A DNA stretch of 40,301 nucleotides from Bradyrhizobium acaciae (GCF_020889785.1 NZ_JACMYK010000064.1:1-40301), one strand, 5' to 3'; positions 1 to 8,884 are shown, counted from the stretch's first letter. The notes: generated from the letters alone by a model not told the origin. Numbers and translations are program-made.

Positions 1-29
1 CGCAAAGGCTTCGCCTTTGCGCGGGGATG
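1..29. repeat. REP-like palindrome at window edge
   Basis: A perfect inverted repeat, CGCAAAGGC-ttc-GCCTTTGCG, occupies bases 1-21 and is followed by a GGGGATGAC-like tail. It resembles the palindromic units further on (18733-18826) and lies just past the stop of the leftward GTPase gene at 50. It could also help end that transcript, but no T-run follows on the minus strand. The element may continue outside the window. Confidence 0.5.
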
Positions 30-49
30 ACTGGAAACGCAAGCTCGCA

Positions 50-979
50 TCACTCGGCTTCGACGCAGCCCTGCATCACCTCATCGATCTCGGTACGCGA
101 CAACGCGCCCATCTCGGCGATGAACACGATTCGCGTGCGCGGCACGCCGGGCGCGGGCACGCCGCCCGCGGCCAACGTCGCGCGTCCACCGGCAAGTTGA
201 AATACCGTCAGCCGTCCGGGCTGCTCCATTGTCTCGAACAAACCCTTCGCTCGCGCCAGCTTCGGCGCCAGTTTGCCGATCGCCTGCTGCAAGCGCGGCA
301 GCCGCACCGGCCGCTCGGACGTCCAGCTCAAGGTCTCAAATCGGTCCGACGCCGGCCGTCGCGGCGCGGTCTCGCGCGGCGACGGCACATGATCGAGGTC
401 CGCCGGAAACAGCAGCGCGGCCGGCACCTCGCCATGCACGGCATCGACCACCACGGCCGCCGGACGCACCGCGCGCACGGCGTCGCGGATCGCGGCGCAG
501 GCGGCTGCATCGGCGAGATCGACCTTGCTCAGCGCCACCACATCGGCCGCCCGCAGCTGCGAGCGCAGCAGCGCATCGTCCAACATCGCAGCTGGCTGCG
601 TCGCATCGACGACGCACAGCACGGTCTCCAGCGGCGCCTCCTTCCAGATCACCGGATCCATCAGGTTGCGAACGATGTCCGCGGGGTCGGCAATCCCGCT
701 GGTCTCGATCACGATGAACTCCGGACGCGGATCACGGCGCAGCAACGTCGCAAGCGTGCGCAGCAGATCGCCCTCCAGCGTGCAGCAGATGCAGCCATTG
801 CTCAGGCTGACCACGCCGTCGCTGGCGCCGGCGATCAATTCGGCGTCGATATTGATCGCGCCGAAATCATTGACCACAGCGGCGATGCGCTTGCCTTGCG
901 CATGCGCCAGCAGATGGTTGACGACCGTGGTCTTGCCCGCCCCGAGGAAGCCCGTGACCAGCAGGATCGGGACCGGCAC
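50..979 (-). CDS. COG0523/CobW-family GTP-binding protein (G3E GTPase)
   Basis: A 309-aa P-loop GTPase of the G3E family, whose known members deliver or handle metals (CobW for cobalt, Zur-regulated zinc chaperones such as ZNG1). Visible features are Walker A GFLGAGKTT at residues 10-18, the family metal site GCICC with cysteines 63, 65 and 66, a switch region around IETSGIADP, and SKVD as the guanine-specificity motif. A CobW C-terminal domain follows. I chose the GTG at 979 because GGAGG lies seven bases upstream and it starts one base after the stop of the amidohydrolase (981). An ATG at 1045 would overlap that gene by 65 bases and add 22 residues without a good ribosome site. The Shine-Dalgarno is inside the end of the upstream gene, so translation is probably coupled. 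No His-rich metal loop is seen, so the metal cannot be named from sequence. Confidence 0.88.
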   Translation of the reverse strand: MPVPILLVTGFLGAGKTTVVNHLLAHAQGKRIAAVVNDFGAINIDAELIAGASDGVVSLSNGCICCTLEGDLLRTLATLLRRDPRPEFIVIETSGIADPADIVRNLMDPVIWKEAPLETVLCVVDATQPAAMLDDALLRSQLRAADVVALSKVDLADAAACAAIRDAVRAVRPAAVVVDAVHGEVPAALLFPADLDHVPSPRETAPRRPASDRFETLSWTSERPVRLPRLQQAIGKLAPKLARAKGLFETMEQPGRLTVFQLAGGRATLAAGGVPAPGVPRTRIVFIAEMGALSRTEIDEVMQGCVEAE

Positions 980-980
980 C

Positions 981-2471
981 TCAGCCTCCAGCGACGGGCC
1001 GGCGCACCGGCCGGCCGGGACGCGCCGCGACATCGAGGACGCCATCGCTGATCAGCGGCTGTCCGCTGACCACGAGGTGTCGCACGCCCTCCGCCGGACG
1101 ATTCATCGCCGAGAAGGTCGCGCGATCGCTCAGCGTCTCGTAGTCGAACACCACGACATCGGCATCCGCGCCCGCCTGCAGCCTGCCCTTGGCGCGCATC
1201 GCCGGCGTGCTCGCCGACAGGATCTCCGCCGGGATCAGCGCGCATTTGCGGATGCCCTCGAGCAGCGACACTTTCTTGCGCTCGCGCACCCATTCGCGGA
1301 TGAATCGGGTGAAGCAGCCCGCCGAACGCGGATGCGAGGTGGCATCGTCCGGCAGCGGCCAGGCATCGCCGGTGTAAGGGCGGCCGTCCGACAGCGTCCA
1401 CGGCATCGCGTCGGAGGCGATTGCTCCGCCCGGATACAGCACCGCCATGTCGAGCAGATCGCGATGATGCGCGTTGTTCTCGATATCGAGCACATGCCAC
1501 AGCACCAGCGTCGAGGGCTCTTCGGCCTGCGCCGCCAGCAGCTCCTCGCGGCTGCCGAAGCGGTGACCGTCGGTCACGCGCTGCACCGAATCATAGCCGA
1601 GGCCGTTGCGCTCCTCGAATTTCGGATCGCTGAAGAAGGTCGCGGCCAACACCGTCGAGCCGGTGCCGTAGGGATAGGCCTCCACCGTGATCGGCAGGCC
1701 CTGCGCCTGCGCTTTCGCGATCAGCGCAACGCAGCGTTCGATGTCGGTCTTGCTCGACGAGTTGAAGTGGCAGATGTGCATGTGCGCGCCGGTGGCGCCG
1801 GCATAGCCGATCAAGCGGATATAGGCTTCGGCCGCGCTCTCGGGGTCGATGCGCGACATGTAGGCGACGTGGGTGAAGGTTGGCACCGCATGATCAGCCG
1901 CGAGCTGGCACACCGCGGTCAGTTCCTGCACGCCGGCGCCCGGCGCATAGGCGTTGAGGATGCCGATGCCGATACCACCCTCGTTCAGCCCGTTGGCGAG
2001 ACGCTCGAGGATGCCGCCGACCTCGCCCTCGGTCGCGACATTCTCGATCCAGCGCCGATCACGCATCGCCGCACCGAACGATTCCAGCGAGCTTTCCGAA
2101 TTCGAACCGGTCATCGCGCCGATCCGCGCGAAGGCCCAGTTGGCCGCGGCGCCGTAGTTCAGCACCCGCCCCTTCTCGGCCTGGCGCTTGTACCAGGATG
2201 CGACCGGCAGCACGCCGGCCTCGAGGTCGAGCGACGTCGTGACGCCGTCGAAGGCCTGCATGCGGTCGGCCGGAATGGTCTGGCCATGGGCGTGCAGGTC
2301 GATGAATCCCGGCGCCACCACGAGCCCGGTGGCGTCGATCTGCCGCTCGGCGCCGCCGAGGCCGGTGCCAACCGCGGCGATCTTGCCGTCGACCACAGCG
2401 ATATCGCCGATCGCGTCCATTCCGCTGGCCGGATCCACCACCCGGCCGCCGCTGATCACCAAACCACCCAT
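981..2471 (-). CDS. Amidohydrolase, N-acyl-D-amino-acid deacylase-like
   Basis: A 496-aa member of the metal-dependent amidohydrolase superfamily, nearest by motifs to D-aminoacylases. The N-terminal beta domain (VISGGRVVDPASG) leads into the metal-binding DLHAHGQ near residue 60. Further metal-ligand regions are THVAYMS, MHICHFNSSS and the late Asp in ASDAMPW. The C-terminal GADADVVVFDYETL strand closes the beta sandwich, as is usual. There is no signal peptide, so it is cytoplasmic. The ATG at 2471 is preceded by GGGGAG seven bases upstream. The stop is one base from the GTG of the COG0523 GTPase, which makes a two-gene operon. Substrate cannot be read from sequence: D-aminoacylase, dihydroorotase-like and related deacylases share these motifs. 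Confidence 0.85.
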   Translation of the reverse strand: MGGLVISGGRVVDPASGMDAIGDIAVVDGKIAAVGTGLGGAERQIDATGLVVAPGFIDLHAHGQTIPADRMQAFDGVTTSLDLEAGVLPVASWYKRQAEKGRVLNYGAAANWAFARIGAMTGSNSESSLESFGAAMRDRRWIENVATEGEVGGILERLANGLNEGGIGIGILNAYAPGAGVQELTAVCQLAADHAVPTFTHVAYMSRIDPESAAEAYIRLIGYAGATGAHMHICHFNSSSKTDIERCVALIAKAQAQGLPITVEAYPYGTGSTVLAATFFSDPKFEERNGLGYDSVQRVTDGHRFGSREELLAAQAEEPSTLVLWHVLDIENNAHHRDLLDMAVLYPGGAIASDAMPWTLSDGRPYTGDAWPLPDDATSHPRSAGCFTRFIREWVRERKKVSLLEGIRKCALIPAEILSASTPAMRAKGRLQAGADADVVVFDYETLSDRATFSAMNRPAEGVRHLVVSGQPLISDGVLDVAARPGRPVRRPVAGG

Positions 2472-2622
2472 CTCGCCACTCCCCGCATTCCGAAACCGAC
2501 CGGTCTCTTTTCGCGCACAGAGAAGCGCATCGCACTGATTGCAGCAACCGGGTCAGGGTTGTGGCGACATGCTCTGGCGGAATATCCGCCGCGCCGTGAT
2601 GGCGATTGCAGAGAGCCTCTCC

Positions 2623-3042
2623 CTACGTTCCGGTTGCTCGCCGCGACGGCAGCCCCCGCCAGAGATCGTCGCCGGGCTTGGTACGGCTCGCCACGAGTTT
2701 CGGCGGCGTGCGGTCCTCGGCACGGTCCTTGGCGCAGTCCTTGGCGATCGCCGCCTCGACCGCACGCCTGAGCCTGACATCGTCGATCTGTGCCAGGAAT
2801 CGCCTGACGACGGCATCCTGATCCGCGCCCCGACCGGAGATCGCCGCGCACAGCTCCGCGGTCGTCCTGCGGAAGAAGCGGAAGGCGTCATCGGCCGTGC
2901 CGCCCAGCCGGTCGACCTCGCCGGCCACACCGAGTGCGTGCATCCGATCGTCGTCGTCGAGCGTCACCGCGAAGCGCAGCACCGCAAGCTGCCAGGCACG
3001 GAGCAGCTTGCCCTGTGGTTCGGTCACTCCATCACGGCGCAT
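2623..3042 (-). CDS. Conserved-looking hypothetical protein (139 aa)
   Basis: I do not recognise a family. The frame has coherent codon use: a helical N-terminus (PQGKLLRAWQLAVLRFAVTL), an acidic DDDD stretch, then alternating Arg/Asp-rich helices and a basic Pro-containing tail. It has no signal peptide, no membrane segment and no cysteine pair except a single Cys near ELCAA. Start choice is uncertain. The ATG at 3042 has GGGGGTG eight bases upstream, a GTG at 3027 is also possible, and the longest reading begins at 3069. It stands alone on the minus strand upstream of the amidohydrolase operon with about 150 bases between them. Confidence 0.6.
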   Translation of the reverse strand: MRRDGVTEPQGKLLRAWQLAVLRFAVTLDDDDRMHALGVAGEVDRLGGTADDAFRFFRRTTAELCAAISGRGADQDAVVRRFLAQIDDVRLRRAVEAAIAKDCAKDRAEDRTPPKLVASRTKPGDDLWRGLPSRRATGT

Positions 3043-3214
3043 CGATCGAACACCCCCGCGCCGATCCATGGCGCGGCGTGACTATCCCTGTGCGGCAATA
3101 GGTTTTCGAGAGGAGCGCGCCAGCAACCTCATAGGAGCCGCATGAGCGTCCCGGCGACGCCTGCCGTGCGACGACTTCCTCGAGCGACTGTTGCCGCGGG
3201 GCTGGCAGGCCCGG

Positions 3215-3538
3215 CTATCCTTCCAGTCTTGTCCACCGCGCCGGTTCGGTGCCGAAAGTCCCGAGGCCCCCTTCGATCGCGAACACAACGTCACCGCTAT
3301 TCGTCCCCTCGACGAAGTTCCTCAGAACGAGCAGCGGCTCGCGGTCGTTGTTCAGCAGCGATCTGTCTTCGGTGGGATGACCGCCATAGATGGTTTGGAG
3401 GAATGCCCCGTTGTCGAAGTCAAGGGTCGCGGAAGACGTGTCCTCGCAAACCCAGGTGCCGCTCGCGGCACCGTCGGTCATGGTGATATTGACCTGAAGC
3501 TTATCATTCTGATGGTTGAGCGCGACAAATACGGCCAT
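3215..3538 (-). CDS. Small hypothetical protein, beta-rich
   Basis: About 107 aa starting at the ATG at 3538, which has GGGGG eight bases upstream. A TTG at 3580 would add 14 plausible residues. The composition (short strands with Asn/Asp/Thr turns, one Trp-Val-Cys segment, TIYGGHPTED) suggests a small beta-sheet protein. There is no signal peptide. It is divergent from the secreted 701-aa protein that starts at 3670 and shares its less GC-rich base composition, so the two may have arrived together. Function unknown. Confidence 0.6.
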   Translation of the reverse strand: MAVFVALNHQNDKLQVNITMTDGAASGTWVCEDTSSATLDFDNGAFLQTIYGGHPTEDRSLLNNDREPLLVLRNFVEGTNSGDVVFAIEGGLGTFGTEPARWTRLEG

Positions 3539-3669
3539 TGGTCTGTACCCCCAAAGGATTTCGTAGGAAAGCGGTGTCAATTGCGTGTTCTGCGTGAGCG
3601 CCGGCCCTTGACGACCATTGCCAAAATGAGATCATGCCACCCGCGAAGGTTGTTTCCAAGGGGCGCATA

Positions 3670-5775
3670 ATGAAGAGGGCGGGATCGTCCGGCGCTTATT
3701 GCGCGTTATTATTTTTTTGCTTTGTTTCGGCAGCCGGGGCACAAGCGCTTGCTCCGATCGACACCAAAGACCTGCCGCGGCTGGCTATTTCGATCGGCCA
3801 TATCGAGGCGGGTCTTCGATACCGATTGACCGCTGACAGCTCGGTCAAGGTCACATCAACAAGAAGCGTCGACTACAAGAACGAGCGAAAGAGCACGTTC
3901 GACTACGACTTCCGTTCGACGAGTACGTTGACCGAAAAAACCGCGTCGAACCTTGGATTCGACTTGAAACTGAGTCTTTCCAAGGACTTCAAGGTCGGAT
4001 TTGGCGGCAGCGTCAAGACCGATACGACCGATGAGCGAAAGAACGTCTGGGAAAACCATCAACGACTGGACGCCATCATCACCGCGACCAATTCCGCAGG
4101 CCAGGTCTTGTCCAGCGAGGAGTTTCAGAAAGCCGCCCTCGGAGAGAACGACGGCTTCCTGACCGCCGAGATAACCATCACCAACTACGAGAACTACTCT
4201 ATTGCTCTGACGGACATCAACTTCTCGATCATCAGCTCAGACCCGTTCAGGACGAACGAGCGGACGATCATGAACGGCGTCATCGGGGTCAACACCTCCT
4301 CGGTACCGGGCGCACCGCCGGCGGCCGCCGGCGGTGCGACCAAGCTGACCATAAGCCCGATCAGCGCGAGCGGCGAACCGTTCCGTTATGTCATCTACGT
4401 GGAGTCGCGACCGACCGCACTGATCAAGGAACTGCTCACCAATGGCTCGGTGTTTTCGCTACAGATCAACAGCATCAAGTATCTGAAGGGCGATACGACG
4501 ACAGAAATCTCGGTCACAGACAGGCTGGCCGAGTTGAAGAGCACGGCGGTGAGCGTGAGGGTGATCGACGGCACGACCGACAACACCACCTACTATCCCG
4601 CAAAGGATGCCGCCGGACAGCCAGTCACTCCGCGTCTATTGCTGAAGGCCCTCGATCCCGGCGTCGACATCAAGACGGACGGCGGTGTCACCTATCTCAA
4701 CCGGCTTCTCGGCCGCACAACGAAATTCAGGGCGTGGTCCCGCGAACTCGCGATCAAGCGCGCGACCCGCAAGCAACTCGACGACTTCCGCGCCGCCGCC
4801 ATGACCGAGGGAGCATGGACCGCGACCTGGGAGCCCCGCGAGGCCCTGGGCCAACCCGATCTGGACACGCCGCTCGGCGCCGGCGACCGGCTCGACCTCG
4901 TGTATCTGACCAAGGCCGCCATCGTCAAAGCGGAGATCGACGAGGACATCCGTGGCACCAATTCGGTACGAACCTGCGCGATCGATGCCAAGCCGCAATT
5001 TATCCCGAGCTTTTGCACGTCCAATGTGAGAAGCGGCGATATCGTCAGGTTGGAGGCGAAGGCCTGGGCAAGCAGCACCGGCACCATCGAAAAGCCGACC
5101 GATGTCGTGGCAGCAGCATTTCAAGATAAGGCGCCTTCCTTCGCTCCCGCGTTTGTCAAATCGTCACTGACGACCGCAAAGGCCACGCTGTCGCAACTGG
5201 ACAGCGCCGTTGTCGGCCTTGATCCAAACGACGTCATCAAGGACCTCCAGTTGAAGATTGGCGATACGCCGGCCCGTCCGATTGGCGATCTCATCAATAG
5301 CGGCCTGATCGCCGCGGAGGCTTCCGCGGACGGATGGTTCGCCTTGAACTTCAGCATGCCCGCCACGCTGACGGATGCGAGCAACACTGTGTGCATTGCT
5401 GATGCTCCGTCCACGCGCAAGCTGAAGATCGGTCGCATCCTGAACATGGCCCCGCCCGAGCTTAACGACAACTGTCCGCCGTCGGGGTGTGTGCCCTGGC
5501 ACGCCTTTGCCCTTGGGTGGAAGAAGGGCAATCCGCAGCGGGACCGGGACACCTACGACCAGAGGTTCTTCAAGGTCGTCATCCACCACTTCCGGAAGCT
5601 TCGGAATGAGACGGAATATCTGACGCCGCCGCAGGGGCTTTCACCCAAGATCGTTGAGGACTTTATCAATACCGACACCGTGCCGACCATCGACGACGGT
5701 CCAACTGAATTCTGCCCGGTCATCCGATTCACGCCGCCGCCGATTCCCATGGTTGCGGGCGGGCTTGCGCCATGA
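3670..5775 (+). CDS. Secreted hypothetical protein, 701 aa, possible pore-former-like N-terminal domain
   Basis: The start is the ATG at 3670 with AAGGGG nine bases upstream; an earlier in-frame codon at 3634 would spoil the signal peptide. Residues 1-24 form a signal sequence (basic start, ALLFFCFVSAAG core, cleavage near AGAQA). Residues about 45-130 are Ser/Thr/Lys-rich with strict polar/apolar alternation, a pattern typical of long amphipathic beta strands. The middle carries an ITITNYENYSIALTDINFSI beta block, and the C-terminal third has several cysteines (CAIDAK, SFC, DNCPPSGC) that could form disulfides after export, ending in a Pro-rich tail. I recognise no named family. Its stop overlaps the ATG of the next gene (ATGA), so the two are coupled. 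The DNA is less GC-rich than the flanks, which suggests transfer. Confidence 0.8.
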   Translation: MKRAGSSGAYCALLFFCFVSAAGAQALAPIDTKDLPRLAISIGHIEAGLRYRLTADSSVKVTSTRSVDYKNERKSTFDYDFRSTSTLTEKTASNLGFDLKLSLSKDFKVGFGGSVKTDTTDERKNVWENHQRLDAIITATNSAGQVLSSEEFQKAALGENDGFLTAEITITNYENYSIALTDINFSIISSDPFRTNERTIMNGVIGVNTSSVPGAPPAAAGGATKLTISPISASGEPFRYVIYVESRPTALIKELLTNGSVFSLQINSIKYLKGDTTTEISVTDRLAELKSTAVSVRVIDGTTDNTTYYPAKDAAGQPVTPRLLLKALDPGVDIKTDGGVTYLNRLLGRTTKFRAWSRELAIKRATRKQLDDFRAAAMTEGAWTATWEPREALGQPDLDTPLGAGDRLDLVYLTKAAIVKAEIDEDIRGTNSVRTCAIDAKPQFIPSFCTSNVRSGDIVRLEAKAWASSTGTIEKPTDVVAAAFQDKAPSFAPAFVKSSLTTAKATLSQLDSAVVGLDPNDVIKDLQLKIGDTPARPIGDLINSGLIAAEASADGWFALNFSMPATLTDASNTVCIADAPSTRKLKIGRILNMAPPELNDNCPPSGCVPWHAFALGWKKGNPQRDRDTYDQRFFKVVIHHFRKLRNETEYLTPPQGLSPKIVEDFINTDTVPTIDDGPTEFCPVIRFTPPPIPMVAGGLAP

Positions 5776-6449
5776 GAACGGTGTCCGTCCAAATCCTCGT
5801 CGCCCTCATGATGCTGGCAACCGGCCTCGCGAAAGCGGAGGCACAGCATCTGCAATGTACCATCTCCGACGGCGGCAGCAGCAATCAGAAAGTTCTGGAG
5901 GTTCGCGCGCTGCCGGGATCTCCGTCGCTCTCGTTCTCGGATTCCTTCGTGTTCAACGGTCTCAACAGCGCAAATGCCGCCGATCACAAGGCCCTCGCTG
6001 ACGCTGCGCATCCGATTGCGGCATCCGAGAAGTATACATTGACGATCGAAGACCAGCAGTGGCCCATGGTTGCTGTCGTCATCGCCGAGAAGGGGCCGGA
6101 ACAACCCAAGGAGGCCTGCGTCGCTTCGTTCGGCTCGAACCTGCAGACAATACCGACTTCAATGGCGGTGTTCGATCGCGACGCCCGCGATTTCTTCGAT
6201 ATCTATCAGACGCGAATGGATGCAATTCCCGCCATCACTGCCACAAGCGATGCCTGCAAGGCACAGGCCAGCCGAACGGCGATGACGAAAAATCTAATGC
6301 AGCCGCGGATGCCGCCGCCGGACGGCGCGCCGCCTAACAGCCCCATAGCCAAGGCCGCAAAATTCAGAAGCATCGTGCAGACGCCAGCTCTTGAACAAGA
6401 CCTTGCCGTCGGGTTCGATGCTGCGACGAAAGATCATTGCTATCCGTAG
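5772..6449 (+). CDS. Secreted hypothetical protein coupled to the 701-aa protein
   Basis: A 225-aa product with an N-terminal signal sequence (VSVQILVALMMLATGLAKAEA, likely cut before QHLQ). The mature part has four cysteines (QCTISD, EACVAS, DACKAQ, HCYP), which could pair in the periplasm or outside the cell. Near residues 170-190 there is a Pro-rich linker (MPPPDGAPPNSP). The start codon lies within the stop of the previous gene at 5772-5775, which implies translational coupling and a shared function. No family recognised. The gene converges with the ABC exporter gene ending at 6489. Confidence 0.75.
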   Translation: MRTVSVQILVALMMLATGLAKAEAQHLQCTISDGGSSNQKVLEVRALPGSPSLSFSDSFVFNGLNSANAADHKALADAAHPIAASEKYTLTIEDQQWPMVAVVIAEKGPEQPKEACVASFGSNLQTIPTSMAVFDRDARDFFDIYQTRMDAIPAITATSDACKAQASRTAMTKNLMQPRMPPPDGAPPNSPIAKAAKFRSIVQTPALEQDLAVGFDAATKDHCYP

Positions 6450-6488
6450 CTGCGGGCAAATGCCGACGACCGGCCTTGATCGCCCCGC

Positions 6489-8345
6489 TCAAATCCCCTC
6501 GAACTGCAGCCGTGCCAGCCGTGCATAGAGGCCGCCCGCGGCGACCAGCTCGGCGTGGGTGCCCTGCTCGACAATTCGGCCCTGGTCCATGACAAGGATG
6601 CGGTCGCAGGACAGCACGGTTGCGAGGCGATGCGCGATGACAAGCGTGGTGCGGTGGCGCATCAATTCCTCGAGCGCGGTCTGCACCAGCGTCTCGCTCT
6701 CGGCGTCGAGCGCCGAGGTCGCCTCGTCGAGCAACAGCAGCGGCGCATCGCGCAGGATCGCGCGGGCAATCGCGATGCGCTGGCGCTGGCCGCCTGACAG
6801 CGTCACGCCGCGCTCGCCGAGCTGGGCGTCGAAACCTTCGGGCAAGCGGCGCAGGAATTCGGTGGCATGGGCGAGATCGGCGGCGCGCTCGACCTCAGCA
6901 TCGCTGGCATCGGGACGGCCGAACCGGATGTTCTCCCGCGCGCTCGCGGCGAACACCACAGAATCCTGCGGCACCAGCGCAATCCGCGCGCGCACCTCGG
7001 CCGGATCGGCCTGCCGGATCGGCACACCGTCGAGCGAAATGGCGCCCGATTTCGGATCGTAGAAGCGCAGCAAGAGATGGAATAGCGTGCTCTTGCCGGC
7101 GCCGGAGGGACCGACGATCGCGACCTTCTCACCTGAGCGGACCGCAAGCGACACGCCATCGACCGCCGGCGCATTGGGCCGGGTCGGATAGGCGAAGCTG
7201 ACGTCGTCGAAGCCGACATCGCCGCGCGCCGGTTGCGGCAGCGCGCGGGGCGAAGCGGGCGCCGCGATCTGCGGCCTGACGCGCAGGATCTCGAACAGCC
7301 GCTCGGCGGCGCCGGATGCGGCCGAGACCTCGCCCCAGACCTCGCTGAGCTGGCCGAGGCCGCTCGCGGCGAACGCCGTGTACAGAATGAACTGGCCGAG
7401 CCGGCCGGGGCTGATGGTGCCGACCAGCACGTCGTGCGAGCCGACCCAGAGGATCACGACGACGCTGGCGAACACGATGAAGATCACGATCAGCGTCAAC
7501 ACCGCGCGCGCTTTCGTCGAGCTGCGCGCGGCCTGATAGGCCTGCTCGACCTCGCCGGCGAAACGCGTCCTGGCGAGCCGCTCGCCGGTATAGGCCTGCA
7601 CGGTCCGGATCGCGTTGACCAATTCGCTCGCATAGGCGCTGGCATCGGCCAGCGTGTCCTGGGCGGTGCGCGACAGCCGCCGCACCCAGCGGCCGAACGC
7701 CACCAGCGGAATCACGATGATCGGAATTGCGAGCAGCACGAAACCGGACAGTCTTGGGCTCGTGATCACCATCATCGCGGCGGCGCCGAAGAACAGCATC
7801 AGATTGCGCAGCGCGATCGACACCGAAGCGCCGACCGCGGACTTGATCTGCGTGGTGTCGGCGGTAAGCCGCGACACCAATTCGCCTGACCGCGCGGAAT
7901 CGAAGAACGAGGGCGACAGCGAGATCAGATGTGCGAACACGTCGCGGCGGAGATCGGCGACGATGCGCTCGCCGATCGTCATCACCAAGTAGTAGCGCGA
8001 GGCGCTGGCACAGGCGAGCACCGCGACGACTGCGATCATCACGCTGAAATAGCTGTTGATCATCGCGATGCCTTCGGCCGTGAAGCCGATGTCGATCATC
8101 CGCCGCACCGCGACCGGCACGATCAGCGTGGTGATCGCCGCGATCGTCAGCGAGATCAGCGCGAGGATCGCCCGCCCCCTGTAGCGCGCGACATAGGGCG
8201 CGAGCGCAAGCAGCGGCCGCAAGCGGGCGCGGCTCTTGGTCGGCTCCGTGATCTGGCTCTCGATAAAGGCTTCCTCATCGAGCAGCGCGTCGCGCGAAGG
8301 CTCTTGGGTGCCGCGAGTGGTCTCAAGCTGTTCAGCTACGCTCAT
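6489..8345 (-). CDS. ABC exporter, fused membrane and ATPase domains (MsbA/lipid A-type)
   Basis: A 618-aa half-transporter that should work as a homodimer in the inner membrane. Residues about 45-345 form the six-helix exporter domain (GRAILALISLTIAAITTLIVPVAV and later helices). The ATPase domain follows, with Walker A GPSGAGKST, Q-loop VPQDSVVF, signature LSGGQRQRIAIARAIL, Walker B LLLLDEATSALD and the H-loop IAHRLATV. All catalytic motifs are intact. The start could be the ATG at 8345 or the TTG at 8348; neither has a strong ribosome site. It is divergent from rpmE. The substrate is unknown; similar proteins export lipids, glycolipids or drugs. Confidence 0.88.
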   Translation of the reverse strand: MSVAEQLETTRGTQEPSRDALLDEEAFIESQITEPTKSRARLRPLLALAPYVARYRGRAILALISLTIAAITTLIVPVAVRRMIDIGFTAEGIAMINSYFSVMIAVVAVLACASASRYYLVMTIGERIVADLRRDVFAHLISLSPSFFDSARSGELVSRLTADTTQIKSAVGASVSIALRNLMLFFGAAAMMVITSPRLSGFVLLAIPIIVIPLVAFGRWVRRLSRTAQDTLADASAYASELVNAIRTVQAYTGERLARTRFAGEVEQAYQAARSSTKARAVLTLIVIFIVFASVVVILWVGSHDVLVGTISPGRLGQFILYTAFAASGLGQLSEVWGEVSAASGAAERLFEILRVRPQIAAPASPRALPQPARGDVGFDDVSFAYPTRPNAPAVDGVSLAVRSGEKVAIVGPSGAGKSTLFHLLLRFYDPKSGAISLDGVPIRQADPAEVRARIALVPQDSVVFAASARENIRFGRPDASDAEVERAADLAHATEFLRRLPEGFDAQLGERGVTLSGGQRQRIAIARAILRDAPLLLLDEATSALDAESETLVQTALEELMRHRTTLVIAHRLATVLSCDRILVMDQGRIVEQGTHAELVAAGGLYARLARLQFEGI

Positions 8346-8450
8346 CAATCTAGACCGGTTCTATCGCCCCCCACATAGGCCCGCCGACCCCCGGCTGGCA
8401 AATCCGGTAAAGTCCCAATCCGGTGATGGGCTTGAGCCCGGTTTCTTGGC

Positions 8451-8478
8451 TTGTTTTGGGGGGCTCCATGCGTTATAG
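8451..8478 (+). promoter_or_regulatory. Candidate sigma-70 promoter for rpmE
   Basis: TTGTTT at 8451-8456 and TTATAG at 8473-8478 are separated by 16 bases, about 60 bases before the rpmE start codon. The match to the -35 consensus is weak, and the assignment rests on position and spacing only. Confidence 0.3.
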
Positions 8479-8539
8479 AGCCGCCCAAATCCCGTACCTG
8501 AATGTCTTGAGATGGGCGCCGCGCGCCGAAGGAACTGTC

Positions 8540-8767
8540 ATGAAAGCCGATATTCATCCGAATTATCATACGATTAAGGTCGTCATGACCGACGGCACCG
8601 AGTACCTGACCCGCTCCACCTGGGGCAAGGAAGGCGACACGCTGAACCTCGACATCGACCCCAAGTCGCACCCGGCCTGGACCGGCGGTACCCAGCAGCT
8701 GATGGACCGCGGCGGCCGTGTCTCGCGCTTCCAGAAGAAGTTTTCGGGCTTCCTCAAGAAGGACTAA
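8540..8767 (+). CDS. rpmE: 50S ribosomal protein L31
   Basis: A 75-aa protein with the L31 sequence pattern: MKADIHPNYH at the start, VVMTDGTEY, TRSTWGKEGDTLNLDIDP and HPAWTGGTQ, ending in a basic FQKKFSGFLKKD tail. It bridges the ribosomal subunits on the 50S side. It contains no cysteine at all, so it is the zinc-free (C-minus) form usual in this bacterial group. The ATG at 8540 has AAGGAA upstream, and an intrinsic terminator follows 37 bases after the stop. It is transcribed on its own and divergent from the ABC exporter. Confidence 0.97.
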   Translation: MKADIHPNYHTIKVVMTDGTEYLTRSTWGKEGDTLNLDIDPKSHPAWTGGTQQLMDRGGRVSRFQKKFSGFLKKD

Positions 8768-8803
8768 AGTCCGCTTCGGGATCGCCCTTGTGGTCGAACG
8801 CAG

Positions 8804-8835
8804 AACGCCTCCATCTCGGGGGCGTTTTTATTTTT
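8804..8835 (+). terminator. Intrinsic terminator of rpmE
   Basis: AACGCCTCC-atctc-GGGGGCGTT forms a nine-pair stem with one G-U pair, followed by TTTATTTTT. Its place just after rpmE makes the assignment firm. Confidence 0.85.
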
Positions 8836-8884
8836 GGGGCGCGCTCCGGATCGGCTGGATGGACGACCGCGCCTCTCTCCATGC

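Noticed and set aside
17..1051. Long plus-strand frame over the GTPase gene
   Set aside because: It is Arg/His/Gln-rich with no motifs, the usual antisense shadow of a high-GC gene. The minus strand carries clear Walker A and CxCC motifs.
525..2771. 748-codon plus-strand frame across the amidohydrolase
   Set aside because: Composition is low-complexity Arg/His/Gly/Asp, without a family pattern; the minus strand has full amidohydrolase motifs.
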